From positions 62,001-126,000 of the forward strand of contig NZ_OLMV01000004.1 of NCBI RefSeq assembly GCF_900292075.1: a stretch of DNA of 64,000 nt. The letters are read 5' to 3'. This document shows positions 29,686 through 39,712 of the stretch, piece by piece; within the stretch, counting starts at the first letter, position 1; the number at the start of each line of letters is the position of its first letter. The stretch comes from Microbacterium timonense. Lineage in GTDB: Bacteria; Actinomycetota; Actinomycetes; Actinomycetales; Microbacteriaceae. The notes under the pieces are model-generated. The model was not told where the DNA came from. It did not search any database and saw only the letters and a program-made list of their open reading frames with translations. Made by a program: the position numbers and the translations under genes.

Positions 29686-30126
29686 TCAGAAGTAGCGGAA
29701 CCGCTCGGGACCGAGGTCCCAGGGGTCGCGGTCGAGGTACTCGGCGGCGGCCCGGAACACCGCGCCCTCGACCATCATCCGCCGGTGCAGCTCGTCGTCG
29801 CGGTGCATGTGCGTGAGGCGCTCGATGGGCAGGTGGTACAGGATGATCCGCTGTTCGCCCGGCAGAACGGTCCACCGCGGGATGCCGTCGTCGTCGGTGG
29901 CGGCGGGCATGTCGGCCACCTCGAAGCGCACGTCGCGCAGCTCGGGCCATGCGGAGCGGAGGAACTCGGCGGCAGTGCCGACAGAGAGATCGAACCGCTC
30001 GACGCGGGTGTCCAGCGGGGGCAGCGGCGGACGCACTACAGAGCTGCGTCCCTCACGGCCGTGGCGGCCATGACGGGATGCGCGCCGCGGCGCGCGTTCG
30101 CTGGTCCGGGTCCGACGCCACGCCAT
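29686..30126 (-). CDS. Zincin-like (metallopeptidase family) protein lacking HExxH
   Basis: This 146-residue protein has a basic N-terminal stretch of about 30 residues and then a small alpha/beta domain (RVERFDLSVG, RIILYHLPIER). It ends in a helix where the family's zinc motif should be, but here reads ELHRRMMVEGAVFRAA, with no second histidine, so it is probably not a protease. Its position next to DUF3499 and near whiB matches mycobacterial Rv3259, which as I recall it also lacks the motif. ATG 30126 is supported by a leaderless -10 six bases away. Confidence 0.7.
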   Translation of the reverse strand: MAWRRTRTSERAPRRASRHGRHGREGRSSVVRPPLPPLDTRVERFDLSVGTAAEFLRSAWPELRDVRFEVADMPAATDDDGIPRWTVLPGEQRIILYHLPIERLTHMHRDDELHRRMMVEGAVFRAAAEYLDRDPWDLGPERFRYF

Positions 30127-30132
30127 GCCCCC

Positions 30133-30138
30133 ATCCTA
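30133..30138 (-). promoter_or_regulatory. Leaderless -10 box for the zincin-like gene
   Basis: TAGGAT on the minus strand is followed by six bases and ATG 30126. Confidence 0.5.
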
Positions 30139-30192
30139 GGTCGCGGCGGCGAGCCGCGTCCTCGGGAAGTGCGTGCCCGGACGAGGACGAAT

Positions 30193-30236
30193 GCCGAGAT
30201 GAGGAGCCCGTGCGGGCAGCCGATCCGCATCTCGGC
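30193..30236. repeat. Imperfect 44-bp palindrome in a divergent gap
   Basis: Arms 30193-30207 and 30222-30236 match at 13 of 15 positions, with nine contiguous outer pairs (GCCGAGATG/CATCTCGGC). A smaller hairpin, GCCCG-TG-CGGGC, sits at 30206-30217. It lies between the divergent zincin-like and DUF3499 promoters. Confidence 0.6.
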
Positions 30237-30302
30237 GCTCTTCCGCCTTCGAGGAGGGCAGACGTGCGGCGCGGCATCCCGACCGCTGTCGGTGGCGGGC
30301 GG

Positions 30303-30308
30303 TAGCGT
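30303..30308 (+). promoter_or_regulatory. Leaderless -10 box for the DUF3499 gene
   Basis: TAGCGT is followed by seven bases and ATG 30316. Confidence 0.45.
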
Positions 30309-30315
30309 CGAGCCG

Positions 30316-30522
30316 ATGCGCGAGAGAGTCTGCTCCAAGGTCGGGTGCGCCCGAGAGGCCGTGTCGACCCTCACCTACGACTACGGCGACCAGATGGCCG
30401 CGATCGGGCCGCTCGGCGCGGCGGGCGACCCGCACGCCCACGACTTGTGCGCGGTGCACACCGACCGCCTGTCCGTCCCGAAGGGCTGGGTCGTCGTGCG
30501 CCACGAGACGCTGCAGGCCTGA
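30316..30522 (+). CDS. DUF3499 family small protein
   Basis: This 68-residue protein begins [15 protein letters not shown] and has a second metal-binding-like set in [15 protein letters not shown], so a zinc-ribbon fold is likely. DUF3499 is an actinobacterial family of unknown function found beside whiB2 and manB genes. The ORF runs open upstream, but the family starts at the MRxRxCSxxxC segment, and the -10 at 30303 supports ATG 30316. A phosphomannomutase gene often follows; here ahcY follows after 100 bases. Confidence 0.85.
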   Translation: MRERVCSKVGCAREAVSTLTYDYGDQMAAIGPLGAAGDPHAHDLCAVHTDRLSVPKGWVVVRHETLQA

Positions 30523-30622
30523 CCGCCCGGCATCCCGCACCCCCGCGCCCGTCGCCGGCGCGGCATCCGTCCCGGCGGCCTCTGACGTGTCGGGGCGCGA
30601 ACCGGCGTGGGAGAATGGGCGG

Positions 30623-32119
30623 ATGCCGACCCACACGCCCGTCGCCACGCCTGCTGCCTCCGCCGAGACTCCGTCGACGCGGCTCGAGTACGAGGTCGCA
30701 GACCTCGCGCTCGCCGATGCCGGGCGGCACCAGCTGCGTCTGGCCGAGAACGAGATGCCGGGGCTCATGGCGCTGCGCGAGGAGTTCGGCGCCTCGCAGC
30801 CGCTGAAGGGCGCGCGCATCGCCGGGTCGCTGCACATGACGGTGCAAACGGCGGTGCTCATCGAGACGCTCGTCGCGCTCGGCGCGCAGGTGCGCTGGGC
30901 CAGCTGCAACATCTTCTCGACGCAGGACGAGGCGGCCGCCGCCGTTGTCGTCGGGCCCAGGGGCACCGTCGACGCTCCGGCCGGGGTCCCGGTGTTCGCG
31001 TGGAAGGGCGAGACTCTCGAGGAGTACTGGCGCCTGGCGGACCGGATCTTCGACTGGTCCGCCGAGGGCTTCGACGGCCCCAACATGATCCTCGACGACG
31101 GCGGCGACGCCACGCTCCTCGTGCACAAGGGCGTCGAATTCGAGAAGGCCGGGGCGGTGCCGGATGCCGCGGCCGACGATTCCGCCGAGTACCGCATCGT
31201 CCTCGATACGCTCCGGGCCAGCCTCGCCCGCGACCCGCAGCGCTTCACGCGCATGGCCGCCGACCTGCTCGGGGTGACCGAGGAGACCACCACCGGAGTG
31301 CACCGGCTGTACGAGCTCGCGGCATCCGGTGATCTGCTCTTCCCCGCGATCAACGTGAACGACTCGGTGACGAAGTCGAAGTTCGACAACAAGTACGGCA
31401 TCCGCCACTCGCTGCCGGACGGCATCAACCGCGCCACCGACGTGCTGATGGGCGGCAAGATCGCGTTCGTGTGCGGCTACGGCGATGTGGGCAAGGGCGC
31501 GGCCGAGGCTCTGCGCGGCCAGGGCGCTCGCGTGATCGTGAGCGAGGTCGATCCGATCTGCGCGCTGCAGGCAGCGATGGACGGCTACCAGGTCGCGCGG
31601 CTGGCCGATGTCGCCGACCAGGTCGACATCGTGATCACGGGAACCGGCAACAAGGACGTCGTGACGGTCGATCACCTGCTCGCCCTGAAGCACCTGGCGA
31701 TCGTCGGCAACGTGGGGCACTTCGACAACGAGATCGACATGGCGGGGCTCGAGGCCCTCCCCGGTGTCGAGAAGGTCGAGATCAAGCCTCAGGTGCACGA
31801 ATGGCGTCTTCCCAACGGGCGGAGCGTGCTCGTGCTCAGCGAGGGCCGGCTGCTCAACCTCGGCAACGCGACGGGGCATCCGTCGTTCGTCATGAGCGCG
31901 TCGTTCACGAACCAGGTGCTGGCGCAGATCGAGCTGTTCACTAAGCGGGACGAGTATCCGACCGCCGTGTACACGCTGCCCAAGCACCTCGACGAGAAGG
32001 TCGCGCGCCTGCACCTCGACGCGCTCGGTGTGAAGCTGACCACGCTGTCGGACGAGCAGGCCGCCTACATCGGGGTTCCCGTCGAGGGCCCGTACAAGCT
32101 CGACCACTACCGCTACTGA
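30623..32119 (+). CDS. ahcY: Adenosylhomocysteinase (S-adenosyl-L-homocysteine hydrolase)
   Basis: This 498-residue NAD enzyme splits S-adenosylhomocysteine to adenosine and homocysteine, relieving product inhibition of methyltransferases. It contains [44 protein letters not shown], the NAD loop [19 protein letters not shown] and the C-terminal KLDHYRY. The length fits the bacterial form with an insertion. The start ATG 30623 comes seven bases after GAGAAT, a possible weak leaderless -10. The gene sits as sahH does downstream of the DUF3499 region in mycobacteria. Confidence 0.97.
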   Translation: MPTHTPVATPAASAETPSTRLEYEVADLALADAGRHQLRLAENEMPGLMALREEFGASQPLKGARIAGSLHMTVQTAVLIETLVALGAQVRWASCNIFSTQDEAAAAVVVGPRGTVDAPAGVPVFAWKGETLEEYWRLADRIFDWSAEGFDGPNMILDDGGDATLLVHKGVEFEKAGAVPDAAADDSAEYRIVLDTLRASLARDPQRFTRMAADLLGVTEETTTGVHRLYELAASGDLLFPAINVNDSVTKSKFDNKYGIRHSLPDGINRATDVLMGGKIAFVCGYGDVGKGAAEALRGQGARVIVSEVDPICALQAAMDGYQVARLADVADQVDIVITGTGNKDVVTVDHLLALKHLAIVGNVGHFDNEIDMAGLEALPGVEKVEIKPQVHEWRLPNGRSVLVLSEGRLLNLGNATGHPSFVMSASFTNQVLAQIELFTKRDEYPTAVYTLPKHLDEKVARLHLDALGVKLTTLSDEQAAYIGVPVEGPYKLDHYRY

Positions 32120-32150
32120 CGCCGGCGTCGCGCCGGGCGTTGCGCGAGCC

Positions 32151-32239
32151 GCACGTCCGGGGCGCCGGAGCGCGGCACGTTCGGGGCGTCGGAGCGCCGG
32201 CACGTTCGGGGCGTCAGCACGGCCGGGGCGTCGAGCGCC
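32151..32239 (+). repeat. Short degenerate tandem repeat after ahcY
   Basis: Four units beginning GCACG followed by a CGGGGCG core start at 32151, 32175, 32200 and 32217 (spacings 24, 25 and 17). They lie in the 269-base gap between the convergent ahcY and RDD genes. No terminator with a T-run was seen. Confidence 0.6.
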
Positions 32240-32388
32240 GCACGGTGCCGCGAGACTTCAACGGGCTGCCGAGACTGCGGTTCGGGGCCGAAGTTTCGGC
32301 GCTCGGATGGAGTCTCGCGGGTGGAGGGCGCGTGCGAGGCGGGAAGAGGGTCAGGCGCAGGCGGCGGCACGCAGGGGGGCGGCGCGGG

Positions 32389-33261
32389 TCAGCGTTGCGG
32401 GAAGCCGCGAGGCGGCGCGGCAACGGGTGCGGCCAGCGCCTCGGCGCGCGCCGTCTCGAGGCGGAGGGCGCGCAGCTCGCGCTCGCGCCGCAGGGCCACG
32501 ACGCCGATGAGGAACGTCTCGGGATCGACCGCCGGCACGGGTGCGACGTGCTGAGCGGCTTCGTGGGCGAGGGATGCTGCGACGCGGGCGCGTGCGGCTG
32601 GATCCAGGCTCGCCGCCGAGGCCGCGAACTGGGCCAGGCGGCGTGAGAGCCGTTCGGGAAGGCGGCCCACGTCGGCGATCTGCGCCCACGCGGCGAGGAC
32701 CGGCGGCACGCCGAACGACGTGTCGGGAAGCCTTGGGGTTCGTGTGCGCTCGGAGTACGTGCCGGCCATGAGGTCGCCCAGGCGCTGGGACCGCGGCGTG
32801 AACGCGCCCACCAGCGCCGCGACCGCCCCGAGTGTGAACCACAGCTCGAAGACCCCCACCAGCGCTCGGATGAACGCGTGCCGGAACCCCGCAGCGCCGC
32901 CGTCGGTGCGGACGATGCGCCCGCCGACCACCAGGCGCCCGAGACTGCGGCCCCGCGTCGACGTCTCCACCACCGTCGGGACGACCACCATGACGAGCAC
33001 CAGCACGACGATCGTGAGGATCGGCAGGACGTTCGCATCCAATGCGCCGGCGCCGACCAGCCAGGTCGCGCCCCACGCGAACAGGAGGAGCACCACGACG
33101 CCGATCAGCATGTCGATGAAGACACCGAGCGCCCGCAGGAAGTACCCGAGGGGCTGCACGTCGAGTGCGACGGCCTCGCCCGTCAGCACCTCATCCTGCT
33201 GGATGTCGACGATCGCACCGCCCGGGACGCTCGGAGCGGGGGCGGGCTGCGGAGCGCTCAT
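32389..33261 (-). CDS. RDD family membrane protein
   Basis: This 290-residue protein has an RDD domain at about residues 30-165 with three membrane helices: FLRALGVFIDMLIGVVV, TRGRSLGRLVVGGRIVR, and RLGDLMAGTYSERT. A long cytoplasmic C-terminal region is rich in alanine and arginine. Function is unknown; the RDD/SpoIIM/DUF58/MoxR set (Rv3692-Rv3695 in M. tuberculosis) is thought to act as an envelope-linked chaperone/regulatory unit. I chose ATG 33261 over an upstream extension because it lies six bases from a leaderless -10. Confidence 0.85.
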   Translation of the reverse strand: MSAPQPAPAPSVPGGAIVDIQQDEVLTGEAVALDVQPLGYFLRALGVFIDMLIGVVVLLLFAWGATWLVGAGALDANVLPILTIVVLVLVMVVVPTVVETSTRGRSLGRLVVGGRIVRTDGGAAGFRHAFIRALVGVFELWFTLGAVAALVGAFTPRSQRLGDLMAGTYSERTRTPRLPDTSFGVPPVLAAWAQIADVGRLPERLSRRLAQFAASAASLDPAARARVAASLAHEAAQHVAPVPAVDPETFLIGVVALRRERELRALRLETARAEALAAPVAAPPRGFPQR

Positions 33262-33277
33262 GGCTACAGTAAAGCGC
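33262..33277. promoter_or_regulatory. Overlapping divergent leaderless promoters of RDD and SpoIIM genes
   Basis: The two start codons are separated by only 16 bases. Plus-strand TACAGT (33265-33270) is seven bases before ATG 33278. Minus-strand TTTACT (33273-33268) is six bases before ATG 33261. The two -10 boxes overlap, so RNA polymerase should occupy only one at a time. Confidence 0.5.
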
Positions 33278-34273
33278 ATGGACCTCGATGCGCTCACCGC
33301 CGCCCGGCGGGAGGAGTGGGCGCGCCTGGAGGAGCTGAGCCGCACACGCCACCTCAGCGGGGCGGAGGTCGACGAGCTCGTCACGCGCTACCGCGCGGCA
33401 TCCGCTGATCTTGCCGACGCGAAGACCTCCGCAGGACGCAGCGTGCAGAGCGACCATGTGTCGACCATGCTCGCGCGCGCCCGCCTGCGCCTGACCGGCG
33501 TCCCCGAGAATCCCCTGCGCCAGATCCCGAGATTCTTCGTGCTGCAGCTGCCGGCGGCCCTGTACCGGGTGCGCTGGACCACCCTGGCGATCGCGATCGG
33601 TTTCGTGGCGGTGTGGGTGGTGACCGCGCTGTGGGTGTCGGGTGATCCCGCGCTCGTGGCGAGCCTGGGAAGCCAGGCGCAGCTCGAGCACTACGCCGAG
33701 AACCAGTTCACGGAGTACTACAGCGAGAACCCGGCCGCCGTCTTCGCCGGAACCGTCTGGACGAACAACGCCTGGATCGCGGCGCAATGCGTGCTCTTCG
33801 GAATCACCGGGATCTGGCCCGTCATGGTGCTCGTCCAGAACGCCGTCGGCGTCGGCACGGCAGCGGCGATCCTCACCGCGTTCGACCGCGCCGACGTGTT
33901 CGTGCTGTACATCCTCCCCCACGGGCTGCTCGAGCTCACATCGCTCTTCGTGGCGGGGGCGGCGGGCCTGCACATCTTCTGGGCGTGGGTGGCGCCGGGA
34001 CCCCGGTCCCGCGGAGAGGCGCTCGCCGCGGCGGGGCGATCGCTGGCCACCATCGCGATCGGGCTCGTCTTCGCCCTCGGGTTGTCGGGGCTCATCGAGG
34101 GCTTCGTCACGGCGCAGCCGTGGCCGTGGCCGGTCAAGATCGGCATCGGCGCCGCGGCGCTGGCCGCCTTCCTCGTCTACATGCTCGTCGTGGGCCGGCG
34201 CGCCCAGCGCCTCGGCGAGACGGGCGACCTCACGGAGTTCGAGGCCGGCACGCCGACGCTCGTCACCGGCTGA
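33278..34273 (+). CDS. SpoIIM-like (stage II sporulation protein M family) membrane protein
   Basis: This 331-residue protein has a helical N-terminal cytoplasmic part (residues 1-85, rich in charged heptads) and about five membrane helices. It has the family features FTEYYSENPAAVFAGTVWTNN and ILPHGLLELTSLFVAGAAGL. It is a non-sporulation member of the SpoIIM/DUF95 family found with DUF58 and MoxR. ATG 33278 fits the leaderless -10; ATG 33260 would overlap the RDD start codon and is less likely. Confidence 0.88.
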   Translation: MDLDALTAARREEWARLEELSRTRHLSGAEVDELVTRYRAASADLADAKTSAGRSVQSDHVSTMLARARLRLTGVPENPLRQIPRFFVLQLPAALYRVRWTTLAIAIGFVAVWVVTALWVSGDPALVASLGSQAQLEHYAENQFTEYYSENPAAVFAGTVWTNNAWIAAQCVLFGITGIWPVMVLVQNAVGVGTAAAILTAFDRADVFVLYILPHGLLELTSLFVAGAAGLHIFWAWVAPGPRSRGEALAAAGRSLATIAIGLVFALGLSGLIEGFVTAQPWPWPVKIGIGAAALAAFLVYMLVVGRRAQRLGETGDLTEFEAGTPTLVTG

Positions 34274-34347
34274 TCCGGCGCCGGCGTCAGCATCCGTCCT
34301 CGCCGCCGTCCTCGCCGCCGTCCTCCGGGCGCTACTGCCTGAAACGG

Positions 34348-34407
34348 TTCACTTGCGCTGAACGTACGCGAGAGGGGGGCAAATCGCGTACGTTCAGCGC
34401 AAGTGAA
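34348..34407. repeat. Perfect 24-bp inverted repeat with 12-base loop
   Basis: Arms 34348-34371 and 34384-34407 are exact reverse complements; the left arm begins TTCACTTGCGCTGAACG. The loop is GAGGGGGGCAAA. There is no T-run after either arm. It starts 74 bases past the SpoIIM stop and ends 6 bases before the FurA operator. It may act as a factor-independent terminator, or may be a mobile palindromic unit. Confidence 0.9.
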
Positions 34408-34413
34408 TCTGCT

Positions 34414-34446
34414 GTTGTTTTGAGCTACTCAAAACAACGGTAGGGT
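34414..34446 (+). promoter_or_regulatory. FurA operator and leaderless furA promoter
   Basis: An 11-bp perfect inverted repeat, 34414-34424 and 34428-34438 (GTTGTTTTGAG-CTA-CTCAAAACAAC), is much more AT-rich than its surroundings and fits a Fur-family box. It covers the -35 area of a leaderless promoter whose -10, TAGGGT at 34441-34446, is six bases from ATG 34453. Binding here would repress furA-katG, as known for FurA in mycobacteria and streptomycetes. Confidence 0.75.
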
Positions 34447-34452
34447 GGAGGC

Positions 34453-34941
34453 ATGACCTCCGCACACGCCGTCGACACCGTCGCGCGGCTGCGCGCGGCG
34501 GGACTGCGGGTCACCGACTCGCGGCGCGCGGTCGTCGAGGCGCTCATCGAGCGGCCGCACGCGAGCGCCGACGAGCTCTACGGCATCGTCGCGCAGACCG
34601 TCCCGGGTACGAGTCTGCAGTCGGTCTACAACGCGCTCGGCGATTTCGTCGACGCCGGACTGGTGCGCCGCTTCGAGCCGGCGGGACGCCCGGGTCTGTT
34701 CGAACTGCGTGTCGACGACAACCACCACCACCTCATCTGCTCGCGATGCGGCGCGGTGCAGGACGTGGACTGCGTGGTGGGCGAGGCGCCGTGCCTGACC
34801 CCGTCCGAGACGCACGGCTACGCCGTGCAGGTCGCCGAGGTCACGTTCTGGGGACTGTGCCCCGCGTGCGCGGCGACCGAGACCGAGGCGCTCGCGGCGC
34901 CCGGCGATGCCGGCTCGCGTGCCGCGGCCACGGCATCCTGA
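34453..34941 (+). CDS. furA: Fur-family peroxide/iron regulator (FurA)
   Basis: This 162-residue protein has a winged-helix N-terminal domain (residues 8-85, with LRVTDSRRAVVEAL and SLQSVYNALGDFVDAGLV). The dimerisation domain carries the metal site DDNHHHLICSRCG, followed by CPACAAT for a structural zinc. The final 20 residues are an alanine-rich tail. It lies 46 bases upstream of katG, the arrangement in which FurA represses catalase-peroxidase until peroxide inactivates it. Its own operator lies directly upstream. Confidence 0.92.
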   Translation: MTSAHAVDTVARLRAAGLRVTDSRRAVVEALIERPHASADELYGIVAQTVPGTSLQSVYNALGDFVDAGLVRRFEPAGRPGLFELRVDDNHHHLICSRCGAVQDVDCVVGEAPCLTPSETHGYAVQVAEVTFWGLCPACAATETEALAAPGDAGSRAAATAS

Positions 34942-34963
34942 CTTGTCCGTCCGATTCCCCTAG

Positions 34964-37297
<2,334 letters not shown>

Positions 37298-37306
37298 ATC
37301 ATGCGA

Positions 37307-37341
37307 GAAGCGGCCCGCCCCGGCAGGGGGCGGGCCGCTTC
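37307..37341. terminator. Terminator after katG
   Basis: Perfect 14-bp stem (37307-37320 with 37328-37341) and a 7-base loop, starting ten bases after the katG stop and followed by TGCTTTC. It lies between convergent katG and aquaporin genes, so it may serve both. Confidence 0.85.
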
Positions 37342-37369
37342 TGCTTTCGTGCGACGTGGCTCGGCGGCG

Positions 37370-38158
37370 TCAGCGCACGCGTGCCTCTGCGCGGTCCGCG
37401 GGCAGCGCCTTCGGCTCGAACAGGGCGCGGTGCAGCAGGCCGGCGAGCAGGCCGCCGACGATCGGGAACACGATGAACACCCACACCTGCGAGAGCGGGC
37501 CGGGTCCGCCGTAGATCGCCGCGGCGATCGAGCGGGCCGGGTTGACCGAGGTGTTGTCGATGGGAATCGAGATGAGGTGGATCAGGGTCAGCGTGAGGCC
37601 GATCGCCAGCGGAGCGAGGGCGGCCGTGCCGCGGACCGTGTGCGTGACCCCGAGGATGATCAGCACGAAGAGCCCCGTGAGCAGGATCTCCGCGATGATC
37701 GCGGCGCCCAGGCCGAAGCCGCCCGGCGACAGCTCGCCGTAGCCGTTCGACGCGAAGCCGCCGTCCTGCGCGGTGGCGAGCCAGTCGGCCGGGCCGAACA
37801 GGCCGATGAGCACGAGGAGCGTCGTGCCGAGTGCACCGCCGATCAGCTGCGCGATGATGTAGCCGATGGTGTTGCGCCACTCGAAGCGGCCCGCGACGGC
37901 GAGCCCGAGGGTGATGGCGGGGTTGAAGTGGCCGCCCGAGATGGGACCGAATGCGTAGGCCCCGGCCAGGACGGTCAGACCGAAGGCCAGCGCGACGCCG
38001 ACGAAGCCGACCCCGAGCGGGTTCCCCTCGGATCCGGCCGGGAAGTTGGCGGCGAACAGCGCCGTGCCGACGCCGCCGAACACGAGCACGAACGTGCCGA
38101 TCGCCTCGGCGACGAGCTTGGTCGCCGTGGACGGCGGATTGGTGGTGGTATCCGACAT
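37370..38158 (-). CDS. aqpZ: Aquaporin (AqpZ-like)
   Basis: This 262-residue channel has six membrane helices and both NPA boxes: GGHFNPAITLG in the first half and DNTSVNPARSI in the second. A histidine in LTLIHLISI near the pore and a small glycine-rich filter region suggest a water-selective channel rather than a glycerol facilitator. An insertion between helices 3 and 4 (ADWLATAQDGGFASNGYG) is longer than in E. coli AqpZ. ATG 38158 has a GGAAAGGAG ribosome site. Aquaporins can pass peroxide, which may relate to katG next door, but that is speculation. Confidence 0.93.
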   Translation of the reverse strand: MSDTTTNPPSTATKLVAEAIGTFVLVFGGVGTALFAANFPAGSEGNPLGVGFVGVALAFGLTVLAGAYAFGPISGGHFNPAITLGLAVAGRFEWRNTIGYIIAQLIGGALGTTLLVLIGLFGPADWLATAQDGGFASNGYGELSPGGFGLGAAIIAEILLTGLFVLIILGVTHTVRGTAALAPLAIGLTLTLIHLISIPIDNTSVNPARSIAAAIYGGPGPLSQVWVFIVFPIVGGLLAGLLHRALFEPKALPADRAEARVR

Positions 38159-38311
38159 GGCGGACTCCTTTCCTCGACGCGAGGCTAGCGCTACGTCCAG
38201 CGTTTTCCCAGGAATCAGCGGCGGAGTGTCGACTTGTGACGCCGGATGTCCGAAGTTTCACCTCCTGTTCAGGCATTCATGTCCGCTCGGATCCGACAGC
38301 TCCCGCCGGTC

Positions 38312-39613
38312 TCAGAGACGCCCGGCGGCCTTGAGCGCCAGATAGCGGTCGGCGATGCGCGGAGGCAGCTCTTCCGGGGTGGCGGCCATGGCCTCGCCCC
38401 CGGCGCGTCCGATCGCGGCTGCGACGACCGCGGCATCCTGCGCGCTGCGTTCGATCGCGGCGGCGCGGTAGACGTCGGCCGCGTCCGGGCGCACCGGGAG
38501 CGGGTCGAGCTCGTCGGTGACGGCTCCCACCAGGACGTGGGCGCTCCGGGTGAGTGCGGGAAGGGACCCGAGGAATCCGCGCGCGGCCTCGGCGGCGTCC
38601 TGTGCGGTCAGCAGCACCACCAGCGAGGGGCGCGAGGTGAGGGCACGCACCTGCGCGAAGGCGGCATCCCAATCCGTGTCGATCAGCTGCGGCTCCACCG
38701 GCGCCATGGCATCCACCAGCGCGGGCAGCAGGGCGGGCCCCTCGACACGTGTCACGCGGGCGCGGATCACGCGGTCGAACATCAGCAGGTGGACGTGGTC
38801 GCCCGCACGGGTCGCCAGGGCGGCGAGCAGCAGCGCCGCCTCCATGGCGGCATCCATCCGCACGCCGTCGCCCACGCGGGCCGCGGCCGTGCGGCCGGTG
38901 TCGATCACGATCACGACGTGGCGGTCGCGCTCGGGTCGCCACGTGCGGAGCATCGTGGTGCTCGCCCGGGCAGTGGCCCGCCAGTCGATCGAGCGCACGT
39001 CGTCGCCCCGGACATACTCGCGCAGGCTGTCGAACTCGGTGCCCTGACCGCGCACCTGGATGCTGGTGTTCCCGTCGAGTTCGCGCAGTCGCGCCAGCCG
39101 CGAGGGCAGATGGCGGCGCGCCGTGAAGGGAGGCAGGACGCGGACGGCACCGGGCGCATCCAGGCGCGCCTGGCGACCCGCGAGGCGCAGCGGGCCGAGC
39201 GCGCGGATCACCACGAAGCGGGAGCGCAGTTCCCCGCGCCGGCGGGGGAGGAGCGCAACGGTGACGGTGCGGGCCTCACCCGGTGGGATCTCGATCGCGG
39301 GCCGGTCAGCCGGCGCGCCGGCCGTCGGCTGCCAGGCGTCGCGGATCCGCCCCCGGATCGTGCGGTCCCCGGTGTTGCGCAGGGTCAGGTCTGTGCGCGC
39401 CGGCTGGCCCAGGAGCACACGGGGGGACGTGGCCCGCGTCACACTCACCCGGCGCGGATCGGGAGCCGCCGCGGCATCGCCCAGTGCCGCCAGGACGCAC
39501 AGCAGGACCCATCCCGCCGCCGCGAGCCACGCGTCCACGCCCGCTGCCGACAGCAGCACGACGGGCGCCGCGCCGACGGCGACGAGGAGCGGAAGACGAC
39601 CGGTGACGTACAT
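38312..39613 (-). CDS. DUF58 domain protein with vWA-like fold
   Basis: This 433-residue protein has two N-terminal membrane helices (residues 5-45), a beta-rich region, and the DUF58 signature RGDDVRSIDWRATARASTTML near residue 205. A vWA-like part follows with VVIVIDTGRTAAARVGDG, a modified MIDAS-type motif. DUF58 proteins work with MoxR ATPases, probably in folding or activating envelope complexes. It is the next gene after moxR on the same strand, 99 bases away, and in M. tuberculosis the same pair is Rv3692-Rv3693. Confidence 0.88.
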   Translation of the reverse strand: MYVTGRLPLLVAVGAAPVVLLSAAGVDAWLAAAGWVLLCVLAALGDAAAAPDPRRVSVTRATSPRVLLGQPARTDLTLRNTGDRTIRGRIRDAWQPTAGAPADRPAIEIPPGEARTVTVALLPRRRGELRSRFVVIRALGPLRLAGRQARLDAPGAVRVLPPFTARRHLPSRLARLRELDGNTSIQVRGQGTEFDSLREYVRGDDVRSIDWRATARASTTMLRTWRPERDRHVVIVIDTGRTAAARVGDGVRMDAAMEAALLLAALATRAGDHVHLLMFDRVIRARVTRVEGPALLPALVDAMAPVEPQLIDTDWDAAFAQVRALTSRPSLVVLLTAQDAAEAARGFLGSLPALTRSAHVLVGAVTDELDPLPVRPDAADVYRAAAIERSAQDAAVVAAAIGRAGGEAMAATPEELPPRIADRYLALKAAGRL

Positions 39614-39624
39614 GTTCTCCCTGG

Positions 39625-39655
39625 ATCTCGATGCGCTCGTTCCTCGCTAACCGAT
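39625..39655 (+). repeat. Dispersed GCTCGTTCCTCGC repeat, copy C
   Basis: The core lies at 39635-39647 in the 99-base gap between moxR and DUF58. It is shorter than copies A and B. Confidence 0.5.
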
Positions 39656-39712
39656 CTTGGCCCGGGCCGCGTCAACGCGCTGGCGCTCGCCTTGACCCGT
39701 CCCGCGTCCAGG

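Noticed and set aside
34297..34325. Short CCTCGCCGCCGT tandem near the SpoIIM stop, considered as a CRISPR-like or regulatory repeat
   Set aside because: Only two units without spacers; simple GC-rich sequence.
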